Below, one piece after another: positions 43,696-52,869 of a stretch of DNA of 64,000 nucleotides. The notes beneath the pieces were generated by a model that was not told where the DNA came from, made no database searches, and saw only the letters and a list, made by a program, of their open reading frames with translations. Position numbers and translations under genes: made by a program. The stretch comes from Lachnospiraceae bacterium EP-SM-12S-S03. GTDB lineage: Bacteria > Bacillota > Clostridia > Lachnospirales > Lachnospiraceae. Location of the stretch: assembly GCA_020540725.1 (NCBI GenBank), contig JAJBSL010000001.1, positions 175,867 through 239,866 on the forward strand, read 5' to 3'. Numbering within the stretch: the first letter of the stretch is position 1; every line of letters starts with the position of its first letter.

Positions 43696-44847
43696 TTATT
43701 TTCCAATTTTAGGGTAGCTAATATCAAAAATTCGGCATAATAATCTTATATATTCTTTATATTTTTCTATTTCTACATATTCATTCGGTTTATGTGCCAT
43801 ATGTGGTTCTCCCGGTCCAAATAAAAGGACCGCCATCTCTTTGCATCTCCTGGTCAAGATAGAGGCGTCCGTAAAATAATTAATTCCAATCTCTTCCGGT
43901 TTCTCCCCCTCCTGCTCCAGACACTCCTTAAAATATTTAAGCCATACATTCTCTTCCACCAGTTCTATTGCCCTACGTTCATTCAAAACCTGCACATCAA
44001 ATCCAACGCGACGCCCAGATTCCACATACAACTCTTCTCCTATTTTTTCTATTTTCTTTAAAACCATCTGTACATCCAAACCGGGAACCGTTCTGATATC
44101 CAGCAAAAATTTCGCACAATCCGGTGTCATATTCGGAGCAACCCCACCATTCACCATTGTAACCTGAACCGTTGCGTTCCCAAGAATATCATGTTCGAAA
44201 CTTTCGATCCATTCCTTCAAATGAAGAAACATTTCTATTCCATATTCTATTGCATTACATCCCTCCCAAGGGTATGCTCCGTGACTTGTGATACCTTGAA
44301 CAGAAATTTCTGTCCAAAGGCATCCCTTCTGCGCCACACCAAGGCGACATCCCGTCGGTTCTCCAATCAACAGGAGTTCTGCTTCCGGCATAGCATTCTG
44401 TTCTAATATCTTTTCCGCTCCGATTCCGCCTTTCTCCTCATCACACGTGCCTAAAAAGTAAATTGTATTTTCCGGCTTTTTTCCACTCATCCCAATTTCT
44501 CCTAAAAGATATACCATGGCCGCAAGACCACTTTTCATATCACTTGCACCTCTCGCATATATCTTTCCCTCTTTTTCTTTCGGAATTTTCGGATCTGTAT
44601 CCCACTCTTCGATTTCACCATAAGGCACTGTATCCAGATGCCCATTCCAGATAACTGTCTGCTTGCTTTTTCCCGGAACCGTAGCCAACACATTGGCATG
44701 CCTATCATCAATATACTGTATTGTTACTTCTACATTATTTTCCTTCAGATATTGATAGATAAATTCCGCAATTTTGCATGCATTATCTTCACCATTTATG
44801 CTAGAAATAGAAAGTATTTTTTCCAATAACCACAATTCTTTTGTCAT
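43696..44847 (-). CDS. M20 family metallopeptidase/deacylase (first copy)
   Basis: 383 residues. Metal ligands: His in NGHLDTVPYG, Asp in ASDMKSGLAAM, Glu pair in TCDEEKGGIGAEKIL, Glu in LIGEPTGCRLG and C-terminal His in PGEPHMAHKPNEYVE. Dimerisation domain in the middle (TEISVQGITSHGAYPWEG). ArgE/DapE-like enzymes remove acyl or carbamoyl groups from amino acids or cleave small peptides; specificity unknown. Confidence 0.9.
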   Translation of the reverse strand: MTKELWLLEKILSISSINGEDNACKIAEFIYQYLKENNVEVTIQYIDDRHANVLATVPGKSKQTVIWNGHLDTVPYGEIEEWDTDPKIPKEKEGKIYARGASDMKSGLAAMVYLLGEIGMSGKKPENTIYFLGTCDEEKGGIGAEKILEQNAMPEAELLLIGEPTGCRLGVAQKGCLWTEISVQGITSHGAYPWEGCNAIEYGIEMFLHLKEWIESFEHDILGNATVQVTMVNGGVAPNMTPDCAKFLLDIRTVPGLDVQMVLKKIEKIGEELYVESGRRVGFDVQVLNERRAIELVEENVWLKYFKECLEQEGEKPEEIGINYFTDASILTRRCKEMAVLLFGPGEPHMAHKPNEYVEIEKYKEYIRLLCRIFDISYPKIGK

Positions 44848-44902
44848 GCGCGTCTCCTCTTCTAAAAAGACTGCCCCATAACCAGGACAGTCGTCTTCTC
44901 CA

Positions 44903-45646
44903 TTATTTTACTAACCAGTTTAAGATTCCTCTCCAAATCTTCTTATATTCAGACCATTCACAAAACTCTGGTGGTGCCCAGTGCGGAGCACAGTCTGAGG
45001 TAAACACGGCACTTCTTCCTTTGCCATACTCTGCAAATGCAATAAACGGATCTTCACCGACCAACACAGGAACACAAGACTCCGGTTTTGCGATGGTTTT
45101 ATTATATCCGAGGACCTCTGGCCATTCTCCTTGAATCTCGGCAAGAGATTCATGAGCCTTTACCGTCACTGGACGAATTCCATCACAATGTTCCATTCTA
45201 TCATCTACTGTCAACACTTCTACCGGAAGCACTTCCTGAACTGCCGTATCATGCCATTTCCCTTTTGCATCCACACCGGAGAATGTCAAATATCCTCCAA
45301 CCATTAATAGCGCTCCGCCTTCCAAAACATAATCACGAATCACTTTTGCTCTGTCCGGTTTCTTGATACTCTTCGTAAATGTTTCAACCGGAAGAAGAAG
45401 TGTATTTGCTCCAATATCAGATAAAATGACACAATCGTAGTTCTTTAATTCTTCTACCGTATAAGGGAACGCTTCTGCCGCAATATGATTCGGCATAAAT
45501 TCCACTTCATATCCCGCCTCTTCAAGCGCTTCCTTTAACCATTTTTCTCCCGTCTCATATGTTGACGTATAAAAACTGTCAAATCCTTTCACATGAGTTG
45601 TGTAACTCATCCATGATTCTCCTGCAAGTAGTATTTTTTTACTCAT
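44903..45646 (-). CDS. Glutamine amidotransferase-like protein (PF07090-type)
   Basis: 247 residues. KKILLAGESWMSYTTHVKGFDSF at the start and CVILSDIGANTLLLPVETFTKS, then VRDYVLEGGALLMVGGYLTFSGV resemble the putative amidotransferase/ThuA-like group with a flavodoxin-like class I fold. No clear Cys-His-Glu triad is visible, so amidotransferase activity is doubtful. Between a permease gene and an M20 gene, suggesting action on the imported compound. Confidence 0.75.
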   Translation of the reverse strand: MSKKILLAGESWMSYTTHVKGFDSFYTSTYETGEKWLKEALEEAGYEVEFMPNHIAAEAFPYTVEELKNYDCVILSDIGANTLLLPVETFTKSIKKPDRAKVIRDYVLEGGALLMVGGYLTFSGVDAKGKWHDTAVQEVLPVEVLTVDDRMEHCDGIRPVTVKAHESLAEIQGEWPEVLGYNKTIAKPESCVPVLVGEDPFIAFAEYGKGRSAVFTSDCAPHWAPPEFCEWSEYKKIWRGILNWLVK

Positions 45647-45659
45647 GATCTTCCTCCTT

Positions 45660-46637
45660 TTACTCTCTATTTTTCTCTACATTTGCTACGAATTTTGCCA
45701 TCGTATGATTTAAGATAATGGCAAGAATTAAGATAAATCCTAAAGCTGCAAGCTGCCATACCGAATTAATATTTGCAATTTGAAGTCCTGAATTCATCAT
45801 TGTAATAATTACAACACCGATCAAAACTCCACCTAAATGTCCGACTCCTCCTGCAACACCGATACCACCTAGTACCGCCACTGTAATTGCCTGCATTTCC
45901 ATTCCTGTTCCGGCATCTGCTCTCGCTGTCATAAGCCATGAATTGTTAATAATTGCACTGATCGATGCAAGAACTCCTGCAAGTATATAGACATACATTC
46001 TGACTTTCTTCTCTTTAATTCCTGTATATTTTGCTGCTTCAAAATTTGTTCCCATCAAATAGACACGGCGTCCGAACTTCATCTTATATACAAGAACAAA
46101 GACAAGTACCGTTACCGGAACGACTACAAATAAAATCTGATTCGGTATACCAAACGTACTTTCTAACGACAACATTTTGAAGCTATCCGGGAATCCACTG
46201 ATTGGAATTCCTCCTGTCAAATAAAGTGCAAGCGAACCATATATATATTGAGTACCTAATGTTGCAATCAATGCCGGAACTTTTGCTACTGCAACCAAAA
46301 TTCCATTGATTGCTCCAAGTAAAACTCCACATACAAGTGTAATAATTGTAGCAGTAAAAATCCCCGCTCCATTCATGACAGCCAATCCGAAAAATACCCC
46401 TGACAAACTCATAGTCGAACCAATTGAAATATCGATTCCGTCACGTCCTGCAATCATTACAAGGGCCTCACCTAATGATAACAATGTTAAAGATGCCCCA
46501 AACTGTGTGACTTGCATCAAATTATTCATATCAAAAAAGTAAGGACTGATTAATGACAATACAATAAGTTCCACCACAAACAGCAACAGCAAAAATTTTG
46601 TTCTGCTCTTCGCAATAGAAAATGCTATCTTTTTCAT
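45660..46637 (-). CDS. CUT2-type ABC transporter permease (RbsC-like), second copy
   Basis: 325 residues, about eight to ten helices. Motif AGRDGIDISIGSTMSLSGV resembles the conserved GGIDLSVG motif of RbsC-type permeases; IPNQILFVVVPVTV and VGHLGGVLIGVVIITMMNSG follow. Overlaps the other permease by four bases (ATGA), so the two are coupled and form a heterodimeric channel. Confidence 0.92.
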   Translation of the reverse strand: MKKIAFSIAKSRTKFLLLLFVVELIVLSLISPYFFDMNNLMQVTQFGASLTLLSLGEALVMIAGRDGIDISIGSTMSLSGVFFGLAVMNGAGIFTATIITLVCGVLLGAINGILVAVAKVPALIATLGTQYIYGSLALYLTGGIPISGFPDSFKMLSLESTFGIPNQILFVVVPVTVLVFVLVYKMKFGRRVYLMGTNFEAAKYTGIKEKKVRMYVYILAGVLASISAIINNSWLMTARADAGTGMEMQAITVAVLGGIGVAGGVGHLGGVLIGVVIITMMNSGLQIANINSVWQLAALGFILILAIILNHTMAKFVANVEKNRE

Positions 46638-47611
46638 GCTGTTACCTCCTTATTTTTCTTTCTTACTTTTCCACTTGTTACTGCATCAAACAATACGGAA
46701 ATTACAATTAAAAGACCAATAAAACAATTCTCTAACAATGATGGAATTCCGAGTATTACAATGCCATTTTTCAAAAAGGCGATAAACAGAACTCCGGCAA
46801 GCGTACCTATTACACTTCCACGCTTTCCGTTTCCTTTTGCACCGGTTCCTCCAATTGTTACAGCTGCAATACAGGCGATTGGAAGATCCGAACCAATTGT
46901 CATCTCCACGCTCCCCATTCTCGCGATGTAAAGCATAGCAGCAATTGCCGCAATTCCTCCCGATATGCAATACGAGATCAACTTAATTTTCTTTACATTA
47001 ATACCACTTAAGTTCGCTGATTGCGGATTGCATCCTGTCGCATAAATATAGCGTCCAAATCTTCTATACATAAGAAAATAATAGAAAACTGCATAGACAG
47101 CTATGATCAAAAGCAGTAATACCGGAATTCCTAAAAATTTTGCCCTGGACACTACAGCCCAACTTGGATTCAATCCTGTCAGCCATTTTCCACCAAGTAA
47201 TGCAAAAATCACAGCTTTCCAAATATTCATAGTTGCAATCGTTACAATCATATCCGGAATATTAAACTTCGCTACTAAAAAACCATTTACAAATCCAACT
47301 GCGATTCCAATTCCAATAGCAGTAATTACAATTATAAAAATATTTACTTTTGCCTGAAGCATATATCCAATGACAATTGCGATAACTCCCATCACAGAAC
47401 CAACGGATAAGTCAATTCCTCCCAGAAGCATCACAATGGTCATTCCAATACTTACCATTGCAATCTCAGCATTATTTTGAATGACTCGAATCATATTATC
47501 TACCGTCAAGAAATTTGGTGCTAATATTCCAAACAAAATAATTTCAGCGATCAGTAAAAGGAATGTGACATATTCTCTCCTTCCCGGTTTTGGAACATAT
47601 TTTTTGAACAC
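46634..47611 (-). CDS. CUT2-type ABC transporter permease (RbsC-like), first copy
   Basis: 325 residues. LLGGIDLSVGSVMGVIAIV is the family motif; GCNPQSANLSGINVKKIKLISYCISG and GKRGSVIGTLAGVLFI are also typical. Followed by its partner with an ATGA overlap. Transporters of this class import sugars or small metabolites bound by a periplasmic-type protein. Confidence 0.92.
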   Translation of the reverse strand: MFKKYVPKPGRREYVTFLLLIAEIILFGILAPNFLTVDNMIRVIQNNAEIAMVSIGMTIVMLLGGIDLSVGSVMGVIAIVIGYMLQAKVNIFIIVITAIGIGIAVGFVNGFLVAKFNIPDMIVTIATMNIWKAVIFALLGGKWLTGLNPSWAVVSRAKFLGIPVLLLLIIAVYAVFYYFLMYRRFGRYIYATGCNPQSANLSGINVKKIKLISYCISGGIAAIAAMLYIARMGSVEMTIGSDLPIACIAAVTIGGTGAKGNGKRGSVIGTLAGVLFIAFLKNGIVILGIPSLLENCFIGLLIVISVLFDAVTSGKVRKKNKEVTA

Positions 47612-47628
47612 TTAGCTCACCCCCATTA

Positions 47629-48939
47629 TTATGCTTCTTCGACTCCACACCAATCCAATAAAATAGATGCTATCATCTTTGTACAAATTACCAGCTCTTC
47701 TATTTCTACATATTCATCTGCTTGATGCGCCAGTCTCGGATCTCCAGGTCCAATATTTAATGTTGGAATTCCCACATTGCAGAACCATCCCATATCTGTA
47801 TGACAGCAAATTCCTTCTACTTTTGAAAGTGGATTTACTTCCTTAGCACTATCTCTTACGGTCTGGAAAAACGGCTGGTCATCCAACGTTTCTCCGCAAT
47901 CTGCATCAATCAACCATTCAATTTCCGGTACATTATCTTTGAGCCATGGATCTGTCATCGCTACCGCTTTTACATAATCTTCGATTTCCTTTTTAACCTT
48001 TGATCCAAGACCATTTTCGTCTTTCTCTGACGGCAAATATTGTGCATTAAAGGTCAATACCGCTCTATTTGCAAACGTCGTCGGGTATTCTCCCGCTTCA
48101 AACTGCGCGATGTGAATCTGACACGGAATCGGAAGATACTTATGTTCCTTTCTCACTGACCATTCTTTATTTAGTCTTCTAAAATGTTCTAAATAAAGAG
48201 ATGCCTTATCAATTGCATCCACAGCTCCTCCGGTCCGGAAATCTCCCTGCTTCAGTTCAATATGTCCGGCCCTTCCTTCGATTGTAAGTTTCCCCCATAG
48301 AATTCCTCTACAAAGCGGTGCAATATTTAAATGTGTAGGCTCTGTTATCAGACATCCATCCGCCCGATACCCTTTTGCAACCAAGGCCAATGTTCCCATT
48401 CCTCCCGCCTCTTCATCTACAACAGTTCCTATCATTGCGTCTCCTTTTAACCGGATTCCACTTGCTTTGATTGCCTTTAGAGCTACTGTCATCGCAGCAA
48501 TTCCGCCTTTCATATCTACTGCGCCTCGCCCATACAATTTATGATCCACAATTTCTGCCCCAAACGGATCTTTTGTCCATTTGCTTCCTCTTTGTACTAC
48601 ATCTATGTGTCCAGACATCATCATAGATTTTCCACCACCGGTTCCTTTTAACTTTGCAAAGAGATTTGGCCTGTCTTCAAATGTATGATCCGCATAATAT
48701 CCCGGCTTTCCTTCATATTTTGAAAGTTCTTGTGCATTCGGATAAGAATATTCTGCCTCCATCCCCATTTCTTCCAGATATTCTTTTAAGACTTCTTGTG
48801 CCCTTCCTTCCTGCATATAATCTTTTTCTTCATCAAAATATGGATTCACACTTGGCTCTTTAATTAACTTCTGAAGAAGTGTTACTACTTCATCCTGATT
48901 CTTGTCAATCCATGTATAAACCGCCTCTTTTATACTCAT
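47629..48939 (-). CDS. M20 family metallopeptidase/deacylase (second copy)
   Basis: 436 residues, longer than the copy at 43.7 kb. Metal ligands: MSGHIDVVQRG, AVDMKGGIAAM, VVDEEAGGMGTLAL, EPTHLNIAPLCRG, C-terminal GPGDPRLAHQADEYVE. The N-terminal extension of about 60 residues (QEGRAQEVLKEYLEEMG) resembles the YgeY/ArgE-type subgroup. Sits between the ABC ATPase and permease genes. Confidence 0.9.
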   Translation of the reverse strand: MSIKEAVYTWIDKNQDEVVTLLQKLIKEPSVNPYFDEEKDYMQEGRAQEVLKEYLEEMGMEAEYSYPNAQELSKYEGKPGYYADHTFEDRPNLFAKLKGTGGGKSMMMSGHIDVVQRGSKWTKDPFGAEIVDHKLYGRGAVDMKGGIAAMTVALKAIKASGIRLKGDAMIGTVVDEEAGGMGTLALVAKGYRADGCLITEPTHLNIAPLCRGILWGKLTIEGRAGHIELKQGDFRTGGAVDAIDKASLYLEHFRRLNKEWSVRKEHKYLPIPCQIHIAQFEAGEYPTTFANRAVLTFNAQYLPSEKDENGLGSKVKKEIEDYVKAVAMTDPWLKDNVPEIEWLIDADCGETLDDQPFFQTVRDSAKEVNPLSKVEGICCHTDMGWFCNVGIPTLNIGPGDPRLAHQADEYVEIEELVICTKMIASILLDWCGVEEA

Positions 48940-48948
48940 ACTTTCCTC

Positions 48949-50490
48949 CTATTCCGCATTCAGATTCAATGCATTTTTCAAGATATCTTCTTCTGTCACT
49001 GTTTCTCTATCAAATCTGGCAGTAATTTCCCCTTTATAAAGGGTAATAATATTATCACTCAGTTCCATAACCTCTGGTAAATCCGAAGAAATAACAATGA
49101 CTGCCACGCCTGACTTTGCAAGTTCAATTACATATTTGTGAATTTCTGCCTTTGTCATAACATCAATGCCTCGTGTAGGTTCATCAAGAATTAATACTTT
49201 CGGCTCTTCAAGCAACCATCTGCATATCAAGACCTTCTGTTGACCTCCCCCACTCAGACTATTGACACTGATATTCTGATTTGGTGTCTTAATACTATAT
49301 TTCTCTATATTATCCTGTACCGTTTTCTTTTCTTTTTTCTTATCGATCATTCCAAACTTATTGGAGAGATTGTCCAAAAAGGACACGCTCATATTATCTC
49401 TGACCGGATGAATATCAAATAATCCTTGTGCACCTCTATCCTCCGGTACGTAAAAAATTCTGTTCTCAATGGCTTTATTAATTCCATCTCGCGTAATGTC
49501 TTTTCCTTCAAATAATATTTGTCCGCTCTGAGCATTCGTTTCTCCAAAAATAGCTCTCGCTATCTCTGAACGTCCCGCACCAACAAGTCCATACATTCCC
49601 AAAATCTGCCCTGGTTTTACTGAAAAAGAAATATCCTGATATGTATTCTCATAAGAAATATTCTTCACTTCCAGTATTGGTTTTTCCCCTTGATCATGAG
49701 GCTCATAAACACTCATATTTATCTTTCGACCCGACATTGCCTGAATGATCGTCTCCTCGCTTACCTCCTGTGGAAGAAGTGTTCCGGTAAGACAGCCATC
49801 TCTCAAAACAATAATATCGTCTGAGATTCTCAAGATCTCCGGAATTCTATGGCTGATGTACATAATACTTACGCCACGTTTTTTTAAATCCGCTATGATT
49901 TCAAATAATTTTTCCGATTCATTATGGCTTAAAATAGAAGTCGGCTCATCTAAAATCAGAATCTTACATTTCTTATATATTCCTCTTGCAATTAAAACGA
50001 GCTGTTGGTTTCCAATCGATAATTCACTCATTGTAAGATGAAGAATATCTTCCGACAACCCAACCAACTTCAATGCTTCCCTAGCCTCTTCATACATCCT
50101 TGTCCACATAATCGTCTTGTTACGGCTAACCACTTCGTTTCCCATAAAAATATTTTCAAGAACAGACATATCCGCAAAAATATTAGGTTCCTGATATACA
50201 ATCGATATTCCATGCTTTACGGCATCAAGGGGTGAATGTAGCTGTAATTTTCTCCCCTCAAAATAAAGGTCTCCTTTATCATTTTTCAGAGCCCCCGCAA
50301 TAATCTTCATCAACGTAGATTTCCCGGCTCCATTTTCACCTATTACAGATAAAACCTCTCCTTTTTTCAGAGAAAAACTTACATTTTGAAGTGCCTTAAC
50401 GCCTCCAAAAGACTTACTTATAGATTCTGCTCTTAAAATAATCTCTTCTGTCAAAAAATCATCTCCCTCCACAAAAGGGAGTCGAACCAT
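48949..50490 (-). CDS. CUT2-type sugar ABC transporter ATP-binding protein (two ATPase domains)
   Basis: 513 residues from the ATG at 50490; a TTG at 50454 (LTEEIILRAESISKSFGG) would better fit the family length and also has GGAGGG upstream, so the start is uncertain. Domain 1: Walker A GENGAGKSTL, signature LSIGNQQLV, Walker B ILDEPT. Domain 2: GLVGAGRSEI, LSGGGQQKVLICRWL, VLILDEPTRGID. The duplicated layout is that of RbsA/MglA. Confidence 0.93.
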   Translation of the reverse strand: MVRLPFVEGDDFLTEEIILRAESISKSFGGVKALQNVSFSLKKGEVLSVIGENGAGKSTLMKIIAGALKNDKGDLYFEGRKLQLHSPLDAVKHGISIVYQEPNIFADMSVLENIFMGNEVVSRNKTIMWTRMYEEAREALKLVGLSEDILHLTMSELSIGNQQLVLIARGIYKKCKILILDEPTSILSHNESEKLFEIIADLKKRGVSIMYISHRIPEILRISDDIIVLRDGCLTGTLLPQEVSEETIIQAMSGRKINMSVYEPHDQGEKPILEVKNISYENTYQDISFSVKPGQILGMYGLVGAGRSEIARAIFGETNAQSGQILFEGKDITRDGINKAIENRIFYVPEDRGAQGLFDIHPVRDNMSVSFLDNLSNKFGMIDKKKEKKTVQDNIEKYSIKTPNQNISVNSLSGGGQQKVLICRWLLEEPKVLILDEPTRGIDVMTKAEIHKYVIELAKSGVAVIVISSDLPEVMELSDNIITLYKGEITARFDRETVTEEDILKNALNLNAE

Positions 50491-50519
50491 ACGATTCGTC
50501 CTCCCCTTTTCACTCAATC

Positions 50520-51569
50520 CTAGAAGTCAAAATCGTTAACATTATCTTTTGTAATAATCAACGGATCACCGAGAAGTAATATTTTATTTTCTGCATCCCA
50601 TGTTACCGGATTTGATATTCCTTTGATTTCATTAACTTCCTCAAATTCTTTGCCCTCTGCTACCATTTTCCCGGCCCATACAGTCAGATATCCTAACTCT
50701 TGAGCATCCCATAAAATAGATTCCTCCATAACTCCTTGTTCAATGAATGGTTTTACAGTAGCAGGAGAACCATAGCCGATTACTTTTACTTTTCCGGCTT
50801 TTCCCTCCTGTTGTACAGCCTGTGCTACTCCAGGAATTGTTGAAGAGGCAACAGCTACAAGACCTTTTAAATCAGGATATCTTGTCATCAATTCTTGTGC
50901 CTGTTTTAAAGCCTGTTCACTACTTCCGCCTTGTGTATATCTGATATCTACAATTTCAATATTCGGATATTTTTCCTTTTGCTGTTTCTCCATGAAAGAA
51001 ATCCATGTATTTAAGTTAGTAGCTGTTGATTCTCCTGAAACAATTCCGATCTGACCTTTTTCATCAATTTGAGCTGCCAACCGATCCATCAATGTTCTTC
51101 CTAATGCTTCATCTGTTGCCTGTGCTACATAAAACTCACGTGTACTATCTGGAGCGTCTGAGTCACTCGTGTAAACAGGAATACCTGCTTCCTGTGCCTT
51201 CTCGATATATGGGTTTGTAGAAGAACTGTCTAAAACAGAAAGCGACATTGCATCCACACCCTGTTTAATTAAACTGTCCATAATTTTTACCTGCTCTGTG
51301 GCACTTGCCTGGGTAGCTCCTGTATAAAGGAATTCTACCCCTAAATCTTCTGCCGCCTGTTGACCGCCTTTTTCCATCGCTGTAAAATATGGAATTCCGA
51401 TTAACTGTGGAACAAATGCAATTTTTATTTTTCCATTGTCTTCCGTTTCCTGCTTGTTTCCATCATTCTCCTTTTGTTTTTCACTGCTGCTTCCGCACCC
51501 CGCTAGCATTCCCATTGTCATTGTTGCTGCCATAAAAATTGCAACAGCTTTTTTCATCGTGTTTTTCAT
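50520..51569 (-). CDS. Substrate-binding lipoprotein of the CUT2 transporter (ribose/AI-2 type)
   Basis: 349 residues from the ATG at 51569 (AGGAGG six bases upstream). Signal and lipobox MKKAVAIFMAATMTMGMLAG-C with Cys at about residue 24, then an E/K linker. Periplasmic-binding fold: KIAFVPQLIGIPYFTAMEKGGQQAAEDLG; VDAMSLSVLDSSSTNPYIEKA. The overall pattern is close to LsrB/RhaS-type autoinducer-2 or sugar binding proteins, but the substrate cannot be set. Confidence 0.9.
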   Translation of the reverse strand: MKNTMKKAVAIFMAATMTMGMLAGCGSSSEKQKENDGNKQETEDNGKIKIAFVPQLIGIPYFTAMEKGGQQAAEDLGVEFLYTGATQASATEQVKIMDSLIKQGVDAMSLSVLDSSSTNPYIEKAQEAGIPVYTSDSDAPDSTREFYVAQATDEALGRTLMDRLAAQIDEKGQIGIVSGESTATNLNTWISFMEKQQKEKYPNIEIVDIRYTQGGSSEQALKQAQELMTRYPDLKGLVAVASSTIPGVAQAVQQEGKAGKVKVIGYGSPATVKPFIEQGVMEESILWDAQELGYLTVWAGKMVAEGKEFEEVNEIKGISNPVTWDAENKILLLGDPLIITKDNVNDFDF

Positions 51570-51590
51570 TCTTATCCTCCTTTTCTTTTT

Positions 51591-51606
51591 GGTAAAACGT
51601 TTTTCC
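51591..51606. promoter_or_regulatory. LacI-type operator O1
   Basis: GGTAAAACGTTTTTCC, near-perfect palindrome around a central CG, the style bound by LacI-family repressors. Located about 40-55 bases after the predicted transcription start of the transporter operon. Confidence 0.75.
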
Positions 51607-51652
51607 AATTGTGTAAAAAAAATAAATCTCTTTATTTTTTTCTTGTAACTTG

Positions 51653-51681
51653 ATAATAATACAACTTTTTATGTTTGTCAA
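51653..51681 (-). promoter_or_regulatory. Promoter of the CUT2/M20 operon
   Basis: -35 TTGACA (51681-51676), 17-base spacer, -10 TATTAT (51658-51653). Close to consensus. Confidence 0.8.
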
Positions 51682-51784
51682 TATGCATAATATTAACATT
51701 TTAATTATTATTTTTAGTGCATAATGCATAATTTTCTTTCTTCTTTTATATTTATCTTCTTCTTTCCTCTTTCAGTAATGTTTA

Positions 51785-51800
51785 AATAAATCGTTTTTCC
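51785..51800. promoter_or_regulatory. LacI-type operator O2
   Basis: AATAAATCGTTTTTCC, 13 of 16 bases identical to O1 and 194 bases from it, upstream of the promoter of the transporter operon and just upstream of that of the methyltransferase gene. Confidence 0.55.
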
Positions 51801-51820
51801 ATTTACTGTTCCGCTTTTTC

Positions 51821-51849
51821 TTTACTTTCCTCCCCTTCTAACCTATAAT
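51821..51849 (+). promoter_or_regulatory. Promoter of the methyltransferase gene
   Basis: -35 TTTACT (51821-51826), 17 bases, -10 TATAAT (51844-51849). Confidence 0.75.
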
Positions 51850-51885
51850 AGTATAGAAAATACAGATAGTTATGAGGTAATATAT

Positions 51886-52746
51886 ATGTGGATAGCAGAT
51901 GGCTGGAAAGATTATGAAGTAATAGACTCCTCAAAAGGAGAAAAATTAGAACGTTGGGGTGATTACCTTTTGGTTCGTCCCGACCCACAAGTGATTTGGG
52001 ATACGCCAAAGACTCACAAAGGATGGAAGAAAATGAACGGACACTATCACCGCAGTAAAAAAGGTGGGGGCGAATGGGAATTTTTCGACCTCCCGGAGCA
52101 GTGGCAGATTCACTATAAAAATCTGACTTTCAACTTAAAACCGTTTAGTTTTAAGCATACCGGGCTCTTCCCGGAACAGGCAACCAACTGGGATTGGTTT
52201 TCCGAAAAAATCAAAAAAGCAGGGCGTCCAATCAAAGTTCTCAATTTATTTGCCTATACCGGAGGCGCCACTCTCGCGGCTGCGGCTGCCGGAGCTAATG
52301 TTACACACGTTGATGCTTCCAAAGGTATGGTTGCATGGGCAAAAGAAAATGCAGTTTCATCCGGGCTCGCAGATGCACCGATTCGCTGGCTTGTAGATGA
52401 TTGCGTAAAATTTGTGGAACGAGAGATTCGAAGAGGCAATCACTACGATGCCATCATCATGGACCCACCGTCTTACGGACGCGGACCAAAGGGTGAAATC
52501 TGGAAAATAGAAGATGCGATTCATCCTCTGGTAAAACTGTGTACACAGATCCTCTCCGACGAACCGCTTTTCTTCCTCATCAATTCTTACACGACAGGAC
52601 TTGCTCCTGCGGTGCTTACTTATATGTTGGCAACAGAACTGAAAAAATGGAATGGTACTGTAGATTCTCAGGAAATCGGACTTCCGGTATCTTCTAACGG
52701 ATTGGTACTTCCTTGTGGAGCTTCCGGGCGTTGGGAGGCAAAGTAG
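51886..52746 (+). CDS. Class I SAM-dependent methyltransferase (RlmI-like family)
   Basis: 286 residues. SAM-binding motif I in VLNLFAYTGGATLAAAAAG, motif with DASKGMV, and catalytic MDPPSYGRG, of the family that includes 23S rRNA methyltransferases. The target residue is not determined. N-terminal HYHRSKKGGGEWEFFDLPEQW is characteristic of this short branch. Start ATG with GAGGT about ten bases upstream. On the plus strand, opposite to neighbours. Confidence 0.9.
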   Translation: MWIADGWKDYEVIDSSKGEKLERWGDYLLVRPDPQVIWDTPKTHKGWKKMNGHYHRSKKGGGEWEFFDLPEQWQIHYKNLTFNLKPFSFKHTGLFPEQATNWDWFSEKIKKAGRPIKVLNLFAYTGGATLAAAAAGANVTHVDASKGMVAWAKENAVSSGLADAPIRWLVDDCVKFVEREIRRGNHYDAIIMDPPSYGRGPKGEIWKIEDAIHPLVKLCTQILSDEPLFFLINSYTTGLAPAVLTYMLATELKKWNGTVDSQEIGLPVSSNGLVLPCGASGRWEAK

Positions 52747-52799
52747 AATTTTATATTATCAAAAACGTTTCAAATTGCACTAAAACTTTAGCACATAGG

Positions 52800-52835
52800 A
52801 AATCCACCCAAAGTCTTGACGGACTGGGTGGATTT
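52800..52835. terminator. Terminator shared by the methyltransferase and HAD genes
   Basis: AAATCCACCCA / TGGGTGGATTT with a 14-base loop; T-rich on the plus side and A-rich upstream, so it can act both ways. Confidence 0.85.
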
Positions 52836-52869
52836 TCTCTCTTAGCATTCCTACGTTCTTCCAAAGATT

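Noticed and set aside
46686-46970. Cys/Asn-rich overlapping frame on the same strand within the permease gene
   Set aside because: Lies wholly in the alternative frame of a well-supported permease, with odd composition and no ribosome binding site.
51886-52746. Methyltransferase as a restriction-modification enzyme
   Set aside because: The motif is DPPSYGRG of the rRNA-type family; no endonuclease or specificity gene nearby.
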